Shown here: in pieces, positions 7,518 through 19,196 of the stretch
How the letters are laid out: the number at the start of each line of letters is the position of its first letter
Numbering within the stretch: position 1 is the stretch's first letter
From: an uncultured Pedobacter sp.
Lineage (GTDB): Bacteria; Bacteroidota; Bacteroidia; Sphingobacteriales; Sphingobacteriaceae
Assembly: GCF_946479715.1 (NCBI RefSeq)
Contig: NZ_CAMLHF010000015.1
Location: forward strand, 1 to 43,866
Direction of reading: 5' to 3'
Length of the DNA stretch: 43,866 nucleotides
Notes under the pieces: generated by a model
What the model saw: the letters and a program-made list of their open reading frames with translations, nothing else
Database searches by the model: none
What the model was told of the DNA's origin: nothing
Translations under genes and position numbers: made by a program

Positions 7518-8854
7518 ATGATGCTGGCTTTTGGTTTCATTTTTTTAAGGATATAGTTAATAATGGCATAAATGATGAATATGGCCAGTGTACCATTTAC
7601 AATGATTGCAGCAATAAAAGAAGCCTGGCGATAGCCGATAAGCATGCTGATCATAGCAATAATGACAAGGATCAATAAAATCAGAATAGAATAAATGAAA
7701 GTAATTTTTAAAGGGCTGATGGCTCTTTTTTTCTTCTTATCTGTGCGATATAAGTACACTACAAAACCGCTAATTGACAAAAAAGCACTTGTAAGGCCGA
7801 GGATGGCATACAATATTTTTAAACCTAAACCGCCAAAATCACCAAAATGAAGAGCCTCTTGTACCGAATAAAATTTATCCCGGAATGATGCTCTGCGAAT
7901 GTCGCATTTGAATAAAGGTTTATATGTAATCTTAGAAATAATAAGTGAGTTTATGTTTCTTTCGTAAATCTGGCCGTCAACACTTCCATGAATTTCTATG
8001 GTAGCTGTTCCGTCCTCAGAGGCACGCACATAACCTGGTCTAAGATCTGGGAATTCTTGTTTCGCTACCCTAAATGCTGTATCCCAATGTACCGCAATGG
8101 CTGCATCTTCTTTCTTATCCATGATTACCTCCGCCTTAAAATCATTAGGAGCTTTAATGTTAAACCATTGCATCAGTTTAGGCTGTAGGCCTAGCCAGGC
8201 TCCGGAACATGCAATTACAAAATTGAAAGCCAGTGCACTTATACCTAATATTTTATGCCAGTCGGCCATTAAAATGCGCAAATTCTTCTTTCGGATTTTT
8301 GGATAAGGTTGCTTTTTCATGAAGTTCCCATAGATCAGAAAGCCCGTAATGGTAACTATTACAAAGGCTAATCCAGCCAAACCCACCAGTTGCCGACCCC
8401 AAAAACCTTCATACAAACGGACATGCATTTGCCTTAGGTAATTGGCTAACGAATTTTGTCGGTCGCGACTGCCCAGGATTTTGTCCTGCACTGGATCAAC
8501 AAACAGAGAATAGGACTGGCTTGATGCTTTGTCTTTGCCTTTTACAGCAAAACTGAAAGTAGCGATACCTCCTGGCTTGTCGGGCATTTCGATCAGTAAA
8601 CCACTCATCTTGGGATATTGCTTTTTAGCTTCGGCAAAAGACTTATCAATTTTCGGTAGCGCAGGTGTTGCTTGAGATGCGGTATAAACCGAATAATAAC
8701 GCCTTTGGACCCAGCCATCGATTTCAGGGATAAATACCGCGACTGCACCGGTAAAGCAAAGAATACCAATCACAATGCCTGTGTACAAGCCCGCCCAATG
8801 GTGGATTTTCCAGAGCAAATTGTGCCCTTTTTTATCGTTATTATTCGGTTTCAT
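7514..8854 (-). CDS. PepSY-associated transmembrane helix protein (iron-regulated membrane protein, PiuB-like)
   Basis: 446 residues. It opens with the family signature LLWKIHHWAGLYTGIVIG and a first membrane helix near 17-40. A periplasmic PepSY-containing loop follows, then helices near 150-170 and 195-220, another soluble PepSY segment (about 240-340) with the conserved LHFGDFGGLGLKILYAILGL, and more helices to about 440. Proteins of this family sit in the inner membrane next to TonB siderophore receptors and are thought to reduce or release iron from siderophores. The ATG shares one base with the stop of the upstream receptor gene (TAATG) and the TGA overlaps the next ATG, so all three genes are tightly coupled. 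Confidence 0.9.
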   Translation of the reverse strand: MKPNNNDKKGHNLLWKIHHWAGLYTGIVIGILCFTGAVAVFIPEIDGWVQRRYYSVYTASQATPALPKIDKSFAEAKKQYPKMSGLLIEMPDKPGGIATFSFAVKGKDKASSQSYSLFVDPVQDKILGSRDRQNSLANYLRQMHVRLYEGFWGRQLVGLAGLAFVIVTITGFLIYGNFMKKQPYPKIRKKNLRILMADWHKILGISALAFNFVIACSGAWLGLQPKLMQWFNIKAPNDFKAEVIMDKKEDAAIAVHWDTAFRVAKQEFPDLRPGYVRASEDGTATIEIHGSVDGQIYERNINSLIISKITYKPLFKCDIRRASFRDKFYSVQEALHFGDFGGLGLKILYAILGLTSAFLSISGFVVYLYRTDKKKKRAISPLKITFIYSILILLILVIIAMISMLIGYRQASFIAAIIVNGTLAIFIIYAIINYILKKMKPKASII

Positions 8855-11292
8855 TAGAATGTATAACCAATTCCAATCATGAAATTTCTTGGTGCACCCG
8901 GATACAATCTATTAAAATCATATCCGCCCACCCAGTGGGTTTTGTTGAACACGTTGTTCAGATTACCTGAAATTTTGAACTTATCGATACTATAATATAG
9001 GGCAGCGCTGAACAGCGTATATTCAGGAAGCTCCAATGCCGTATTCAAGGTATTTCTTTTGCCGGTGTAGTTTACGCCAGCACCAACACCAAGACCTTTT
9101 AGGTCAGGATTCAGGAATGTGTATTTTGCCCATAAACCACCTTGTGCCTTTGGAGCGTTGGCATTCAGCAAACCTACATTTTCAGGCTTGTCGCTTTTAG
9201 TAGTTTCAGCTCTGCTAACTGCAAAGTTTGCTGTAACACTAAAGTTTGGCATAATGGCTCCATTGATGTCAATTTCAATACCCTTCGCGCGTTGTTGACC
9301 TTCTTGTCTGAGTTCTTCGGTATTTCCTGGGTTACCTGCATTGATCAGCACGTTGTTCTGCTCTATGCGATAAAACGAGAGATTGGCAGAAAGTCGTTTT
9401 TCAAAGAATTCAGTTTTTGCACCCACTTCATACATATTGCTGATTAGTGGATCGAAAGGACCGCCGAACCTGGCCGGGTCTCCAATCTGAGCAACACTTT
9501 GTGGCTGATAACCTTCGGCGTATGTTCCATACAGACTAACCTGATCGATAGGTGTGTAAACCAATCCAATTCTAGGGATCAGTGCCTTTTGCTCTACTTT
9601 TTTCTCATCGGTCTTTTTGTATTTATTGATGTCTGTATAGTATTCTTGTCTTAAGGCTAGCAAAGCCTGGAATTTACCAAAGCTGATCTGATCCTGGATG
9701 TAAACACCATGAACATAGTATTTGGCAGGATCAGTTTGTGAAGAGGCATTGATGTATCCTGATATTTCAGAAATAGAATAATCAGGATTTACGAGGTCAA
9801 AATGAGGTACATTGGGAACAGGCATGCCATCTTTCATTACAAAAAGATTCGGTGTGTTTTTATTATAATTACCTACTGTGCCATCCAATTTACGGTATCC
9901 CGTTGCATTGTAGTTAGAGTTGCCTATAGGCGATTCATTTTGGATATAATCGTATCCTGTAACTACTTTATGTTTTAAAGGACCTGTATTAAAGTCTGTA
10001 ACAAAATATGCGGTAATATTATCGCTATAATTTTTTCCTTGTCTACGGATGGTCTGCATTTCCATCTTTGTAGGGATTGAAACTCCGGCAGCATCTACTG
10101 CATACCGGTTTGAAGTACGGTGCTCCAGCAAATCCTCATCATACATGAACTTCATGTAGGAGGCGTTGAAAGTCACGTTTTTAGTGATCTTTCTCTGCAA
10201 CGAAGTCGTAACGTATAGATTTAACTCATTCTCAAAATCATTTTTCTTTCCAAGAGCAAAAGAAATAGGGGTAGAGTTAAGATCAGTTCCGGCAGTAGCG
10301 CCAAATATAGGCTGACCGCGGTCTAAGCGACTCTTTGTTTTAGAATACACGAAATCGAAATTCACCTGCGTTTTATCATCAGGGATAAATGAAATGGAAG
10401 GTGCTATAACGATATCCTCTCCACCTTGTAATACCCTAAACGACTCTGCGTTTTGGTAAGCAAGGTTTAAACGGTAAAGCAAAGTCTTGGTTTCATTCAT
10501 TGGCCCTGTAAAATCAGCCATCAGCCTTGTGGTATTGTAGCTTCCTGTAGCGAAATTGATTGATTTACGTGCCTCATCCAGTGGCTTTTTAGTTACTGTA
10601 TTTACGGTACCTCCGGGATCTGTATTGGCAAATAATGCGGAGGCCGGACCCTTGATTACCTCAATCCGCTCTACGTTTGGAAGTAAAGGCTGGCTCCAGC
10701 TGCTGGTAGGGGTTCTCAGACCATTAATTAATGCATTGCTTGATCTGAATCCTCTTAAAGAGATATCGTTGTTGTAGTAAGAAAAGTGAGTAGCACCGCT
10801 GATGTTTTTAATTACATCACTTGCTTTAAAAGCCTGCTGATCATCTATTACCTCTTTAGTGACATAACTGATTGCCTGTGGTACATACCGTAGGGGTGTT
10901 TCCGTTTTTGTTCCGGCGAAAGATTTGGTATTCTTATATGCCTGCTCTTTCCGTCCGGTTATCTCTACGCCTTGTAGTTCGTTGTCCTTACTCTCCAATT
11001 GGATGGTTAATTGTGTTTTTCCATTTTGAAGGTTAAATCTGGTGCTTTGTGTTTCATAACCAATATAGGAAGCGGTAAAGTTGTAGGAACCTGGTGTAAG
11101 ATCGGAAAACTCGAAAATACCATCTTGGTCAGTGATCTGAACCAAATTCTTTTCTGTCAATTTAACGGTGGCTCCAGGAATGGGCTTATTGGACTTGTCT
11201 GTTATTTTTCCGTTGATACTCAACTGGGCTGATGCTACCTGAGCAGATAATGACAAACAAATAAAAGAGAGCGCAGCGTAGAGTATCTTCAT
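8854..11292 (-). CDS. TonB-dependent siderophore receptor with carboxypeptidase-regulatory N-terminal domain
   Basis: 812 residues. A signal peptide ends ASAQ near residue 22; a CarboxypepD_reg-like domain spans about 24-110 (INGKITDKSNKPIPGATVKL). The plug has PLRYVPQAISYVTKEVIDDQ, ISLRGFRSSNALINGLRTP and VERIEVIKGPASALFANTDP, all typical of siderophore receptors of the FhuA/FpvA type. The barrel follows, with the siderophore-receptor motif YGTYAEGYQPQS, and ends in an aromatic residue (IGIGYTF). It imports ferric siderophores across the outer membrane. It heads an operon with a PepSY protein and a small membrane protein and is divergent from katG. No Fur box was recognised by eye. Confidence 0.94.
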   Translation of the reverse strand: MKILYAALSFICLSLSAQVASAQLSINGKITDKSNKPIPGATVKLTEKNLVQITDQDGIFEFSDLTPGSYNFTASYIGYETQSTRFNLQNGKTQLTIQLESKDNELQGVEITGRKEQAYKNTKSFAGTKTETPLRYVPQAISYVTKEVIDDQQAFKASDVIKNISGATHFSYYNNDISLRGFRSSNALINGLRTPTSSWSQPLLPNVERIEVIKGPASALFANTDPGGTVNTVTKKPLDEARKSINFATGSYNTTRLMADFTGPMNETKTLLYRLNLAYQNAESFRVLQGGEDIVIAPSISFIPDDKTQVNFDFVYSKTKSRLDRGQPIFGATAGTDLNSTPISFALGKKNDFENELNLYVTTSLQRKITKNVTFNASYMKFMYDEDLLEHRTSNRYAVDAAGVSIPTKMEMQTIRRQGKNYSDNITAYFVTDFNTGPLKHKVVTGYDYIQNESPIGNSNYNATGYRKLDGTVGNYNKNTPNLFVMKDGMPVPNVPHFDLVNPDYSISEISGYINASSQTDPAKYYVHGVYIQDQISFGKFQALLALRQEYYTDINKYKKTDEKKVEQKALIPRIGLVYTPIDQVSLYGTYAEGYQPQSVAQIGDPARFGGPFDPLISNMYEVGAKTEFFEKRLSANLSFYRIEQNNVLINAGNPGNTEELRQEGQQRAKGIEIDINGAIMPNFSVTANFAVSRAETTKSDKPENVGLLNANAPKAQGGLWAKYTFLNPDLKGLGVGAGVNYTGKRNTLNTALELPEYTLFSAALYYSIDKFKISGNLNNVFNKTHWVGGYDFNRLYPGAPRNFMIGIGYTF

Positions 11293-11326
11293 ATAAGACT
11301 TATTTAGATTAATTAAAAATAAAGGC

Positions 11327-11334
11327 CAAATATA
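11327..11334 (-). promoter_or_regulatory. Candidate Bacteroidota -7 promoter box (TATATTTG)
   Basis: On the minus strand TATATTTG fits the TAnnTTTG consensus and lies 34 bp before the siderophore receptor ATG. The upstream -33 region (TTGC) is only a partial match. It would drive the receptor/PepSY/small membrane protein operon. Confidence 0.4.
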
Positions 11335-11455
11335 AGAAGAGTTTTAATATTAGCAAGGTGCCATAATAGATTTTAGCTATTGAAATATAGAATTAAATGA
11401 TTGTGATTATTTGTGCTAATGTCCTAAATTTATAAATAGTCAGAAGACGACTTGA

Positions 11456-13762
<2,307 letters not shown>

Positions 13763-13793
13763 TTAAATCCCTCTTTTGGATATGATTTTTATG

Positions 13794-13838
13794 AGCACCG
13801 CTCGCAACAGAGTTATTGTTGTGTGCGGTGCTTTTTTA
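13794..13838 (+). terminator. Rho-independent terminator of katG
   Basis: AGCACCGC (13794-13801) pairs with GCGGTGCT (13825-13832), with further CAACA/TGTTG pairing inside, followed by a T-run at 13832-13837. It lies about 30 bp after the katG stop and before a convergent gene. Confidence 0.9.
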
Positions 13839-13878
13839 TTATAATTTAAGATTCATTTCTCAATCTTAATGAGTTATA

Positions 13879-14580
13879 CTAATTATTCTTCAATGAAGGT
13901 GAAATTCTTTTTTCTCGTGGTAAAGCCTTAAATTCTTTATAGGCTGCCATTAGATAAAATTTCATATCATCATCATCCATCTTGTCTAATTTTTTGATAG
14001 TTGGTCTGTACAATACCATAAAATAATCCAGTTCGGCTCCCGTGAGCGGAGTTAATGTTTTGACAACTTTTTCATTAAAGCGTTGATCGATCTTGCGCTC
14101 TATTTTCTCACGTTCTAATTTCCTTTTAAATCGTCTCGCAAATTTTCCCTCACGACTAAAATACCTGGAGGGAGAGAAGATGAATGGTTGGTTCTTAGCA
14201 AGTTTAATTGCCTTTGCTTTTCGATATACATCTGCGTACTGGACTTCAGGATTAAATGCCTCAGCTTTGATTTCTACAGTATTAAGAAATCTATTGTTCA
14301 GCGTCATATACTTGCGTATAGGCTTTGCATTTATCAAAAACAGGGTATCGGAAAAGTAACCAGGCTGATTAAAAATTAATATTTGATTAGGAATAGCTCT
14401 AATATTAAACTCGCCCTTGGCATTAGTGGTTACCTTTTCTTTGGAAGTGGCATTCGTCACTTCTACGTTTTCTAACGTGAGGCGTGAATCCCCGTCAACT
14501 ACTATACCAGTAACGGTTTGAGATGAAACATGTTGGATCAGAAAGAATTGTAAAACTAAAAGGAGAGCTGTCAAACGCAT
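13879..14580 (-). CDS. Carboxypeptidase-like regulatory domain protein, secreted or periplasmic
   Basis: 233 residues. A signal peptide ends HVSSQ near residue 21. Residues 22-95 form a CarboxypepD_reg-like beta-sandwich (VTGIVVDGDSRLTLENVEV, TTNAKGEFNI). The remainder is basic and helical, rich in Lys/Arg (FARRFKRKLEREKIERK), and ends in a polar tail. Many Bacteroidota genomes carry such stand-alone proteins of unknown function; they are not receptors because plug and barrel are missing. It is monocistronic and convergent with katG. The domain call is good but the role is unknown. Confidence 0.8.
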   Translation of the reverse strand: MRLTALLLVLQFFLIQHVSSQTVTGIVVDGDSRLTLENVEVTNATSKEKVTTNAKGEFNIRAIPNQILIFNQPGYFSDTLFLINAKPIRKYMTLNNRFLNTVEIKAEAFNPEVQYADVYRKAKAIKLAKNQPFIFSPSRYFSREGKFARRFKRKLEREKIERKIDQRFNEKVVKTLTPLTGAELDYFMVLYRPTIKKLDKMDDDDMKFYLMAAYKEFKALPREKRISPSLKNN

Positions 14581-14754
14581 ATCTAAAGTTATGCAATTAT
14601 GATGGTTTACTTTTCGAATCCATTGAGCGTCAGGTGTTAAATAGTGTTAAAGTCGATTGATATAATCGATAACTTCAAAAACAATTAACAACATTGTCTA
14701 AATCAACCCCTAAGAAAGTCTATTATACACCTCTGATCGATCTGTGTTTGTCTG

Positions 14755-14762
14755 TAATTTTG
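14755..14762 (+). promoter_or_regulatory. Candidate Bacteroidota -7 promoter box (TAATTTTG)
   Basis: TAATTTTG matches TAnnTTTG and lies 62 bp before the ATG of the tandem SRPBCC gene. There is no clear -33 TTTG at the usual distance. The rest of the divergent spacer 14581-14824 contains only a small TCGAT/ATCGA inverted repeat near 14655-14670. Confidence 0.3.
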
Positions 14763-14824
14763 AATTAGAAAGCATCTGGCAAATGATGCAGGAATATATT
14801 TTTTAAATAATAATTCTTACGACT

Positions 14825-15760
14825 ATGAAAAATGAAGATTTCACAACAACGATTTTAGTTGATGCCGCAGCACCGGATGTTTTTAGTGCTATTAATAATG
14901 TACGTGGCTGGTGGTCTGAAAATATTGACGGAGACACAGACAAACTTAATAGTGAGTTTTTATATCATTACCAGGATGTACATCGCGCCAAAATGAGGAT
15001 CACTGAATCTGTTCCCGATAAAAAAGTGGTTTGGCATGTGCTTGATAACTATTTCAAATTTACTAAAGATGAGACTGAATGGAAAGATACTAATGTAGTT
15101 TTTGAGATCTCTGAGAAAGATGGTAAAACACAATTGAAATTTACACACCAAGGTTTGGTGCCAGATTATGAGTGTTTTAATGTTTGCCACGATGCATGGA
15201 CACATTATATACAAGATAGTTTGAAAAATCTTATTTTAACAGGTAAAGGTGATGCAACACCTAAGGATGTAGAAGAAGGGACTCTTAAAACGCAGTTGTC
15301 GGAGAATGATCTTTCAACAGAACAAATAGCCACAAAAAGTATTTATCACAAACTACTTATTGAAGCACCGGTAGAAAAGGTTTATGGTGCCCTGACCACC
15401 CAAAAAGGCTTAGGGGGCTGGTGGACTCCTGATACAGTTGCAAAACCTGAAGTAGGGAGTGTTGCTAGGTTTGCTTTTGGACCGAGCTACTTTAAAGAAA
15501 TGGAGATTACTGAACTTAAACCATACAATAGCGTAAAATGGCTTTGCCTTAAAGCATATGAAGAGTGGGTAGGCACTACGATTACTTTTGAATTGGAACC
15601 ACATCGCAAAGGATCTACGCTATCTTTTCATCATGATGGGTGGGCAGCATATACGTCAGAATTTGCAGGCTGCAGTTTTGACTGGGCACTCTTTTTAAGG
15701 AGCTTGAAATTGCTTTGTGAAACAGGCAAAGGGGTTCCGTATCCGGATTTTAATAAGTAA
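14825..15760 (+). CDS. Tandem SRPBCC (AHSA1/START-like) domain protein
   Basis: 311 residues made of two SRPBCC units. The first (about 5-140) has TTTILVDAAAPDVFSAINNV and NVRGWWSENIDGD; the second (about 172-308) has HKLLIEAPVEKVYGALTTQK and GLGGWWTPDT. Each starts with the characteristic strand followed by an amphipathic helix and a GWW motif. These folds make a hydrophobic pocket for small ligands and occur in polyketide cyclases and AHSA1-like proteins. The protein appears cytoplasmic, with no signal peptide. The internal duplication is clear; ligand and process are unknown. It is monocistronic and ends at a shared bidirectional terminator. Confidence 0.85.
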   Translation: MKNEDFTTTILVDAAAPDVFSAINNVRGWWSENIDGDTDKLNSEFLYHYQDVHRAKMRITESVPDKKVVWHVLDNYFKFTKDETEWKDTNVVFEISEKDGKTQLKFTHQGLVPDYECFNVCHDAWTHYIQDSLKNLILTGKGDATPKDVEEGTLKTQLSENDLSTEQIATKSIYHKLLIEAPVEKVYGALTTQKGLGGWWTPDTVAKPEVGSVARFAFGPSYFKEMEITELKPYNSVKWLCLKAYEEWVGTTITFELEPHRKGSTLSFHHDGWAAYTSEFAGCSFDWALFLRSLKLLCETGKGVPYPDFNK

Positions 15761-15770
15761 AAATCATTGA

Positions 15771-15800
15771 AAATTCTGTGCCAGTAACGGCACAGAATTT
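15771..15800. terminator. Bidirectional hairpin terminator
   Basis: AAATTCTGTGCC (15771-15782) and GGCACAGAATTT (15789-15800) form a perfect 12-bp stem with a 6-base loop, between the convergent SRPBCC and DUF4965 genes. The A/T-rich flanks let it serve both strands. Confidence 0.85.
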
Positions 15801-15814
15801 CAACAAAAGCCGAT

Positions 15815-18283
15815 TTATCTTCCTTTCAGTTTGTCTGAAAAGAGTTTCATATAGAATCCGCCAACTACACTTCTTGCTTTAAAGTTGTCGCGGATACCGG
15901 TATTGGAATCATAAAAATCGTTTAAGGGAACGCGCGATTCTGTTTCGATAGCATGTCTGTAAACCGGTTTTACCAATGCTTCAAATTCCTTTTCGGTTGG
16001 AGCAAAAGTCGCCGTCCATAAAATCCAATCATTTTTAGTATAGGCTTTTCTGCTGTCCAACGGTAACCCGAATTTGTTTTGCTTTGTCAGGTAATACTTA
16101 ATTTCGGTATCATAAACCTTCTGTGGAAATAAATTCAGATCCAAAACTTTATCCCATACCAGATTATACTTCTGGCTCCAGGTATTTTTGTTGTCAAAAG
16201 TCAACGCATAGTGATCACCTGCATCAGCCATTTCTATCCATTTAGGAACCATACTTTCAGCTATCGCTCTGTATTTGGTAGCGGTTTCAGTATAGCCTAA
16301 TGTTTCAGCCATTTGTGCATAGCTGGCAATACCTACAATTGCTTTTACTGATAAGTTCGCATTTCTTGCCAGGTGGCCAGCAAAATCATCCGTGCACAAC
16401 TGTGTTTTGGGATCCAATCCTTCTTTGGTCAGGTAATCTGCCCAGGTGGTTAAGGTTTCCCAGTGCTTTTTTGCGTAGTTTGCATTACCCTGTGCCTTGG
16501 CAATCGCTGCCGTAAGGATAATCATATTGCCGGATTCTTCAACCGGCATTGGCTCTCCGTAAGTCTGACCGTTAGCCAATGGATAGGTGCCTAAATCGTG
16601 TGCCGCCCATGGGTGTGGATATTTGCCGCTTTCGCTGAAATAAAATATACCGTTTAGCATACCTTGCAGTAAAGCAGGATTGTAAATCAGGTAGAGCGGG
16701 GCAGAAGGGTAGGTTACATCAACAGTATTAATGAATCCACCACTATTGTTTTCTTTAGATAACCATAAGATTTCCCGTTCAGGACTTTTTACCAGGGTAT
16801 GTGCAGCAATACTTTGACGATAGCCAAGTATGCACAAATGTGCATATTCTTTACCACCTGATTTAAGCGCATCTGCATATACTTCTTTGTTAAAAGTCTC
16901 ACATTTTTGCATCACCTCTTTATACTGATTAGCAGCATCGGTCAATTGACCTTCCATAGTTTCCTTTCCAGAAGTGTTCCACCAAGGTCTAAGGTTTCTC
17001 TTGAAATACTGAATTGCATAAACCTCGTCATAACCAAGCTCCACAAAGCGTTCTACTGATGTTTGACCAACAGTTCCAAAAGGAACAATTGTATTTAGCG
17101 CGAGAGACTTGCCGTTAGAGACTGTAGAAGCTGACGATCCATTTCTGAAAGCATCAGCAGCAGAACTGCTGTTGGTGATAAACTGTACCGCATTGCTGGA
17201 TTTAGGAGCAGCCACATAGAAATAACCCCAATCGATGCGCATATCATCAGCACCTTTTTGAAGAATCGGTTGTTCTACAGTACCCGCTTTTAGGATTGAC
17301 AATTTAGCTGTTGAGTATTTTTTTGCATTGACTTCCTGTGAAGGTCTGTATACCGCAATGTTTGATGATGCACTCAGAAAAACTTTTACTGAGTGTGTTT
17401 TCTTGTCGTTTGCTTGTACATTATAGGTGATGTAAGAAACAGGACGAGCCAGTAATCCCAAATCATTCAAGAGCAATGGTGAAGTAAAAGTGACTTTAAG
17501 ATCTACTTTACCGCAGGTAAAATCGTAGATCGTTTGTGTAGCAGTGACCTCTACATTTCTCTGCTTTGCCAATTGAATCTTCGCTGCGTTGTCCTTCAGT
17601 TTATCTGCCAAACCAAAGTCCAGATACCTGCCGCCAGCTGAGTTGGCTAGGTGGATAGCAATCACATTCTGGCCGGCTTTTAGGTCACTTTTATCTAGTG
17701 GAAAATACTGGAACGTATTGGTCCAGCCTTCTTTTTGATAAACCTTTTTACCATTTAAATACACTTCGATGTTGTCATCATGGTTCATTTTTAACAGCAG
17801 CTCATTGATGCTTGCTGGATTAGCAATATTAAAAACCCTTCTTACCCATATGTCGTTAGATTTCCAAAGTGTTTTTACTTGTTTGGCATCATCTCCAATA
17901 GGAGCTGAGCCCGATTTCCAGTCGTTGGCAGCGTAAGCAGCCGACTTCCAATCACCCTGAGGAGCCGTTTCAGTGTATTTTACTGTATAAGGAGTTTCAT
18001 CGGAAGTACCGAGTATAGTTTTATAGTTTGCTTCTTCCTTACCCAGGAAGCGATAGATATTACCGTCTACATTGATCAGGCCCAGGAGTGAATGATCTGC
18101 ACCTGTCCAGTGAGTGGTAGTAGATGCATTGAGCTGGTCGGTATTTGACCAGATACTGAAATTAGGATTGTGCGTGATTAACGGGTAGGATGGTGCCTTC
18201 CTATCCTGGGCCTTGGTTTGGCTGCCTATTGCGAAAAAGCAAGCCACCAGTGCCAGGGCCTTTAGTTTGTTTAATTTGTTCAT
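15815..18283 (-). CDS. Glutaminase A-like protein (DUF4964/DUF5127/DUF4965/DUF1793 architecture)
   Basis: 822 residues with a signal peptide ending TKAQ near residue 26. It begins with the family start APSYPLITHNPNFSIWS and DQLNASTTTHWTGADHSLLG. A galactose-binding-like beta-sandwich follows (DIWVRRVFNIANPASINELL, NIEVYLNGKKVYQ, YLDFGLADKL), and then an (alpha/alpha)-type catalytic region with EILWLSKENNSGGFINTVDV, YPHPWAAHDLGTYPLANGQ and NLVWDKVLDLNLFP. Fungal glutaminase A shares this domain set, but many Bacteroidota members are in glycan loci and their activity is unproven. It is likely periplasmic or secreted. It is divergent from the ECF sigma gene of the glycan locus, with a 288-bp shared promoter region (18284-18571) in which no clear promoter box was found. 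Confidence 0.88.
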   Translation of the reverse strand: MNKLNKLKALALVACFFAIGSQTKAQDRKAPSYPLITHNPNFSIWSNTDQLNASTTTHWTGADHSLLGLINVDGNIYRFLGKEEANYKTILGTSDETPYTVKYTETAPQGDWKSAAYAANDWKSGSAPIGDDAKQVKTLWKSNDIWVRRVFNIANPASINELLLKMNHDDNIEVYLNGKKVYQKEGWTNTFQYFPLDKSDLKAGQNVIAIHLANSAGGRYLDFGLADKLKDNAAKIQLAKQRNVEVTATQTIYDFTCGKVDLKVTFTSPLLLNDLGLLARPVSYITYNVQANDKKTHSVKVFLSASSNIAVYRPSQEVNAKKYSTAKLSILKAGTVEQPILQKGADDMRIDWGYFYVAAPKSSNAVQFITNSSSAADAFRNGSSASTVSNGKSLALNTIVPFGTVGQTSVERFVELGYDEVYAIQYFKRNLRPWWNTSGKETMEGQLTDAANQYKEVMQKCETFNKEVYADALKSGGKEYAHLCILGYRQSIAAHTLVKSPEREILWLSKENNSGGFINTVDVTYPSAPLYLIYNPALLQGMLNGIFYFSESGKYPHPWAAHDLGTYPLANGQTYGEPMPVEESGNMIILTAAIAKAQGNANYAKKHWETLTTWADYLTKEGLDPKTQLCTDDFAGHLARNANLSVKAIVGIASYAQMAETLGYTETATKYRAIAESMVPKWIEMADAGDHYALTFDNKNTWSQKYNLVWDKVLDLNLFPQKVYDTEIKYYLTKQNKFGLPLDSRKAYTKNDWILWTATFAPTEKEFEALVKPVYRHAIETESRVPLNDFYDSNTGIRDNFKARSVVGGFYMKLFSDKLKGR

Positions 18284-18571
18284 TTTTGTGTATATAGTTG
18301 ATTTGTATTATTAATTTGGATTGTAAAATTAAGAGATTGAAATTTGTTGGGATTGTGCTTCTGTATCAAGTTTTCGCGTATGCGTCTCAATCTTTCTTAA
18401 ACGGATGAAAAGTGATTTCTGAAAATTATGGCTTACTGCTGTTGTTAAATGGCTGTTTTTGAATATATTATGTATGTTAATATAAAGTTAATGTATTACC
18501 ACTTGCTTAATTATAGAAATTTTACTGAACTTTATCTTAAACATTTATACTATTAAGCGAGATATAAAATC

Positions 18572-19132
18572 ATGGCTGCTTACGGCAAATTTACCGATCA
18601 GGAACTGACTGCACTGCTAAAGGAAGGAAGCCATGCTGCATTTACAGAGATTTACCAGCGATATTGGAAAAAGCTGTTTTATATAGCAGGAAAAAAATTG
18701 AACAATCTGGATGAAGCAGAAGAAGTGGTGCAAAATATTTTCCTTTCACTTTGGAACAGAAGAGAAACGCTTGTCATCACCACCACAATGGCTGCTTACC
18801 TAACGGTTTCGGTGAAATATCGGATTATTAAAATTTTGGATAAACAACATCATCAGGCAAAATATATACAAAGTATTGCCAAAAATGTACTCGACGACTC
18901 TACTCAGCAATGGTTGGAATTTCTGGATTTAAAAGAAAGCCTGGATAGATACATTACTGAATTGCCGGAAAAATGCCAGCTGGTATTTAAAATGAGCAGA
19001 TCGCAAAATATGTCACAAAAACAAATTGCAGAAGAGCTCAATATTTCGGAAAAAACGGTTGAAGCACACATGGGGAAGGCAATTAAAACTCTACGCGCCA
19101 GATTCAATCAATTCTTTTTGACTTTGTTATAA
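18572..19132 (+). CDS. ECF RNA polymerase sigma factor (Bacteroidetes FecI-like type)
   Basis: 186 residues. The sigma-70 region 2 is visible as AFTEIYQRYWKKLFYIAGKK and LDEAEEVVQNIFLSLW; region 4 as LPEKCQLVFKMSRSQNMS followed by KQIAEELNISEKTVEAHMGK, a helix-turn-helix. It ends in a hydrophobic tail (FNQFFLTLL). It directs RNA polymerase to the promoter of the linked glycan locus when released by the FecR protein encoded 64 bp downstream. The order sigma, FecR, SusC, SusD is the standard cell-surface signalling arrangement of this phylum. Confidence 0.95.
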   Translation: MAAYGKFTDQELTALLKEGSHAAFTEIYQRYWKKLFYIAGKKLNNLDEAEEVVQNIFLSLWNRRETLVITTTMAAYLTVSVKYRIIKILDKQHHQAKYIQSIAKNVLDDSTQQWLEFLDLKESLDRYITELPEKCQLVFKMSRSQNMSQKQIAEELNISEKTVEAHMGKAIKTLRARFNQFFLTLL

Positions 19133-19196
19133 TTTTTTTATTAGCAACTAAGGGATTTTCATTTTGCAGGGGACATACTATTAACAGCCCTAAATA

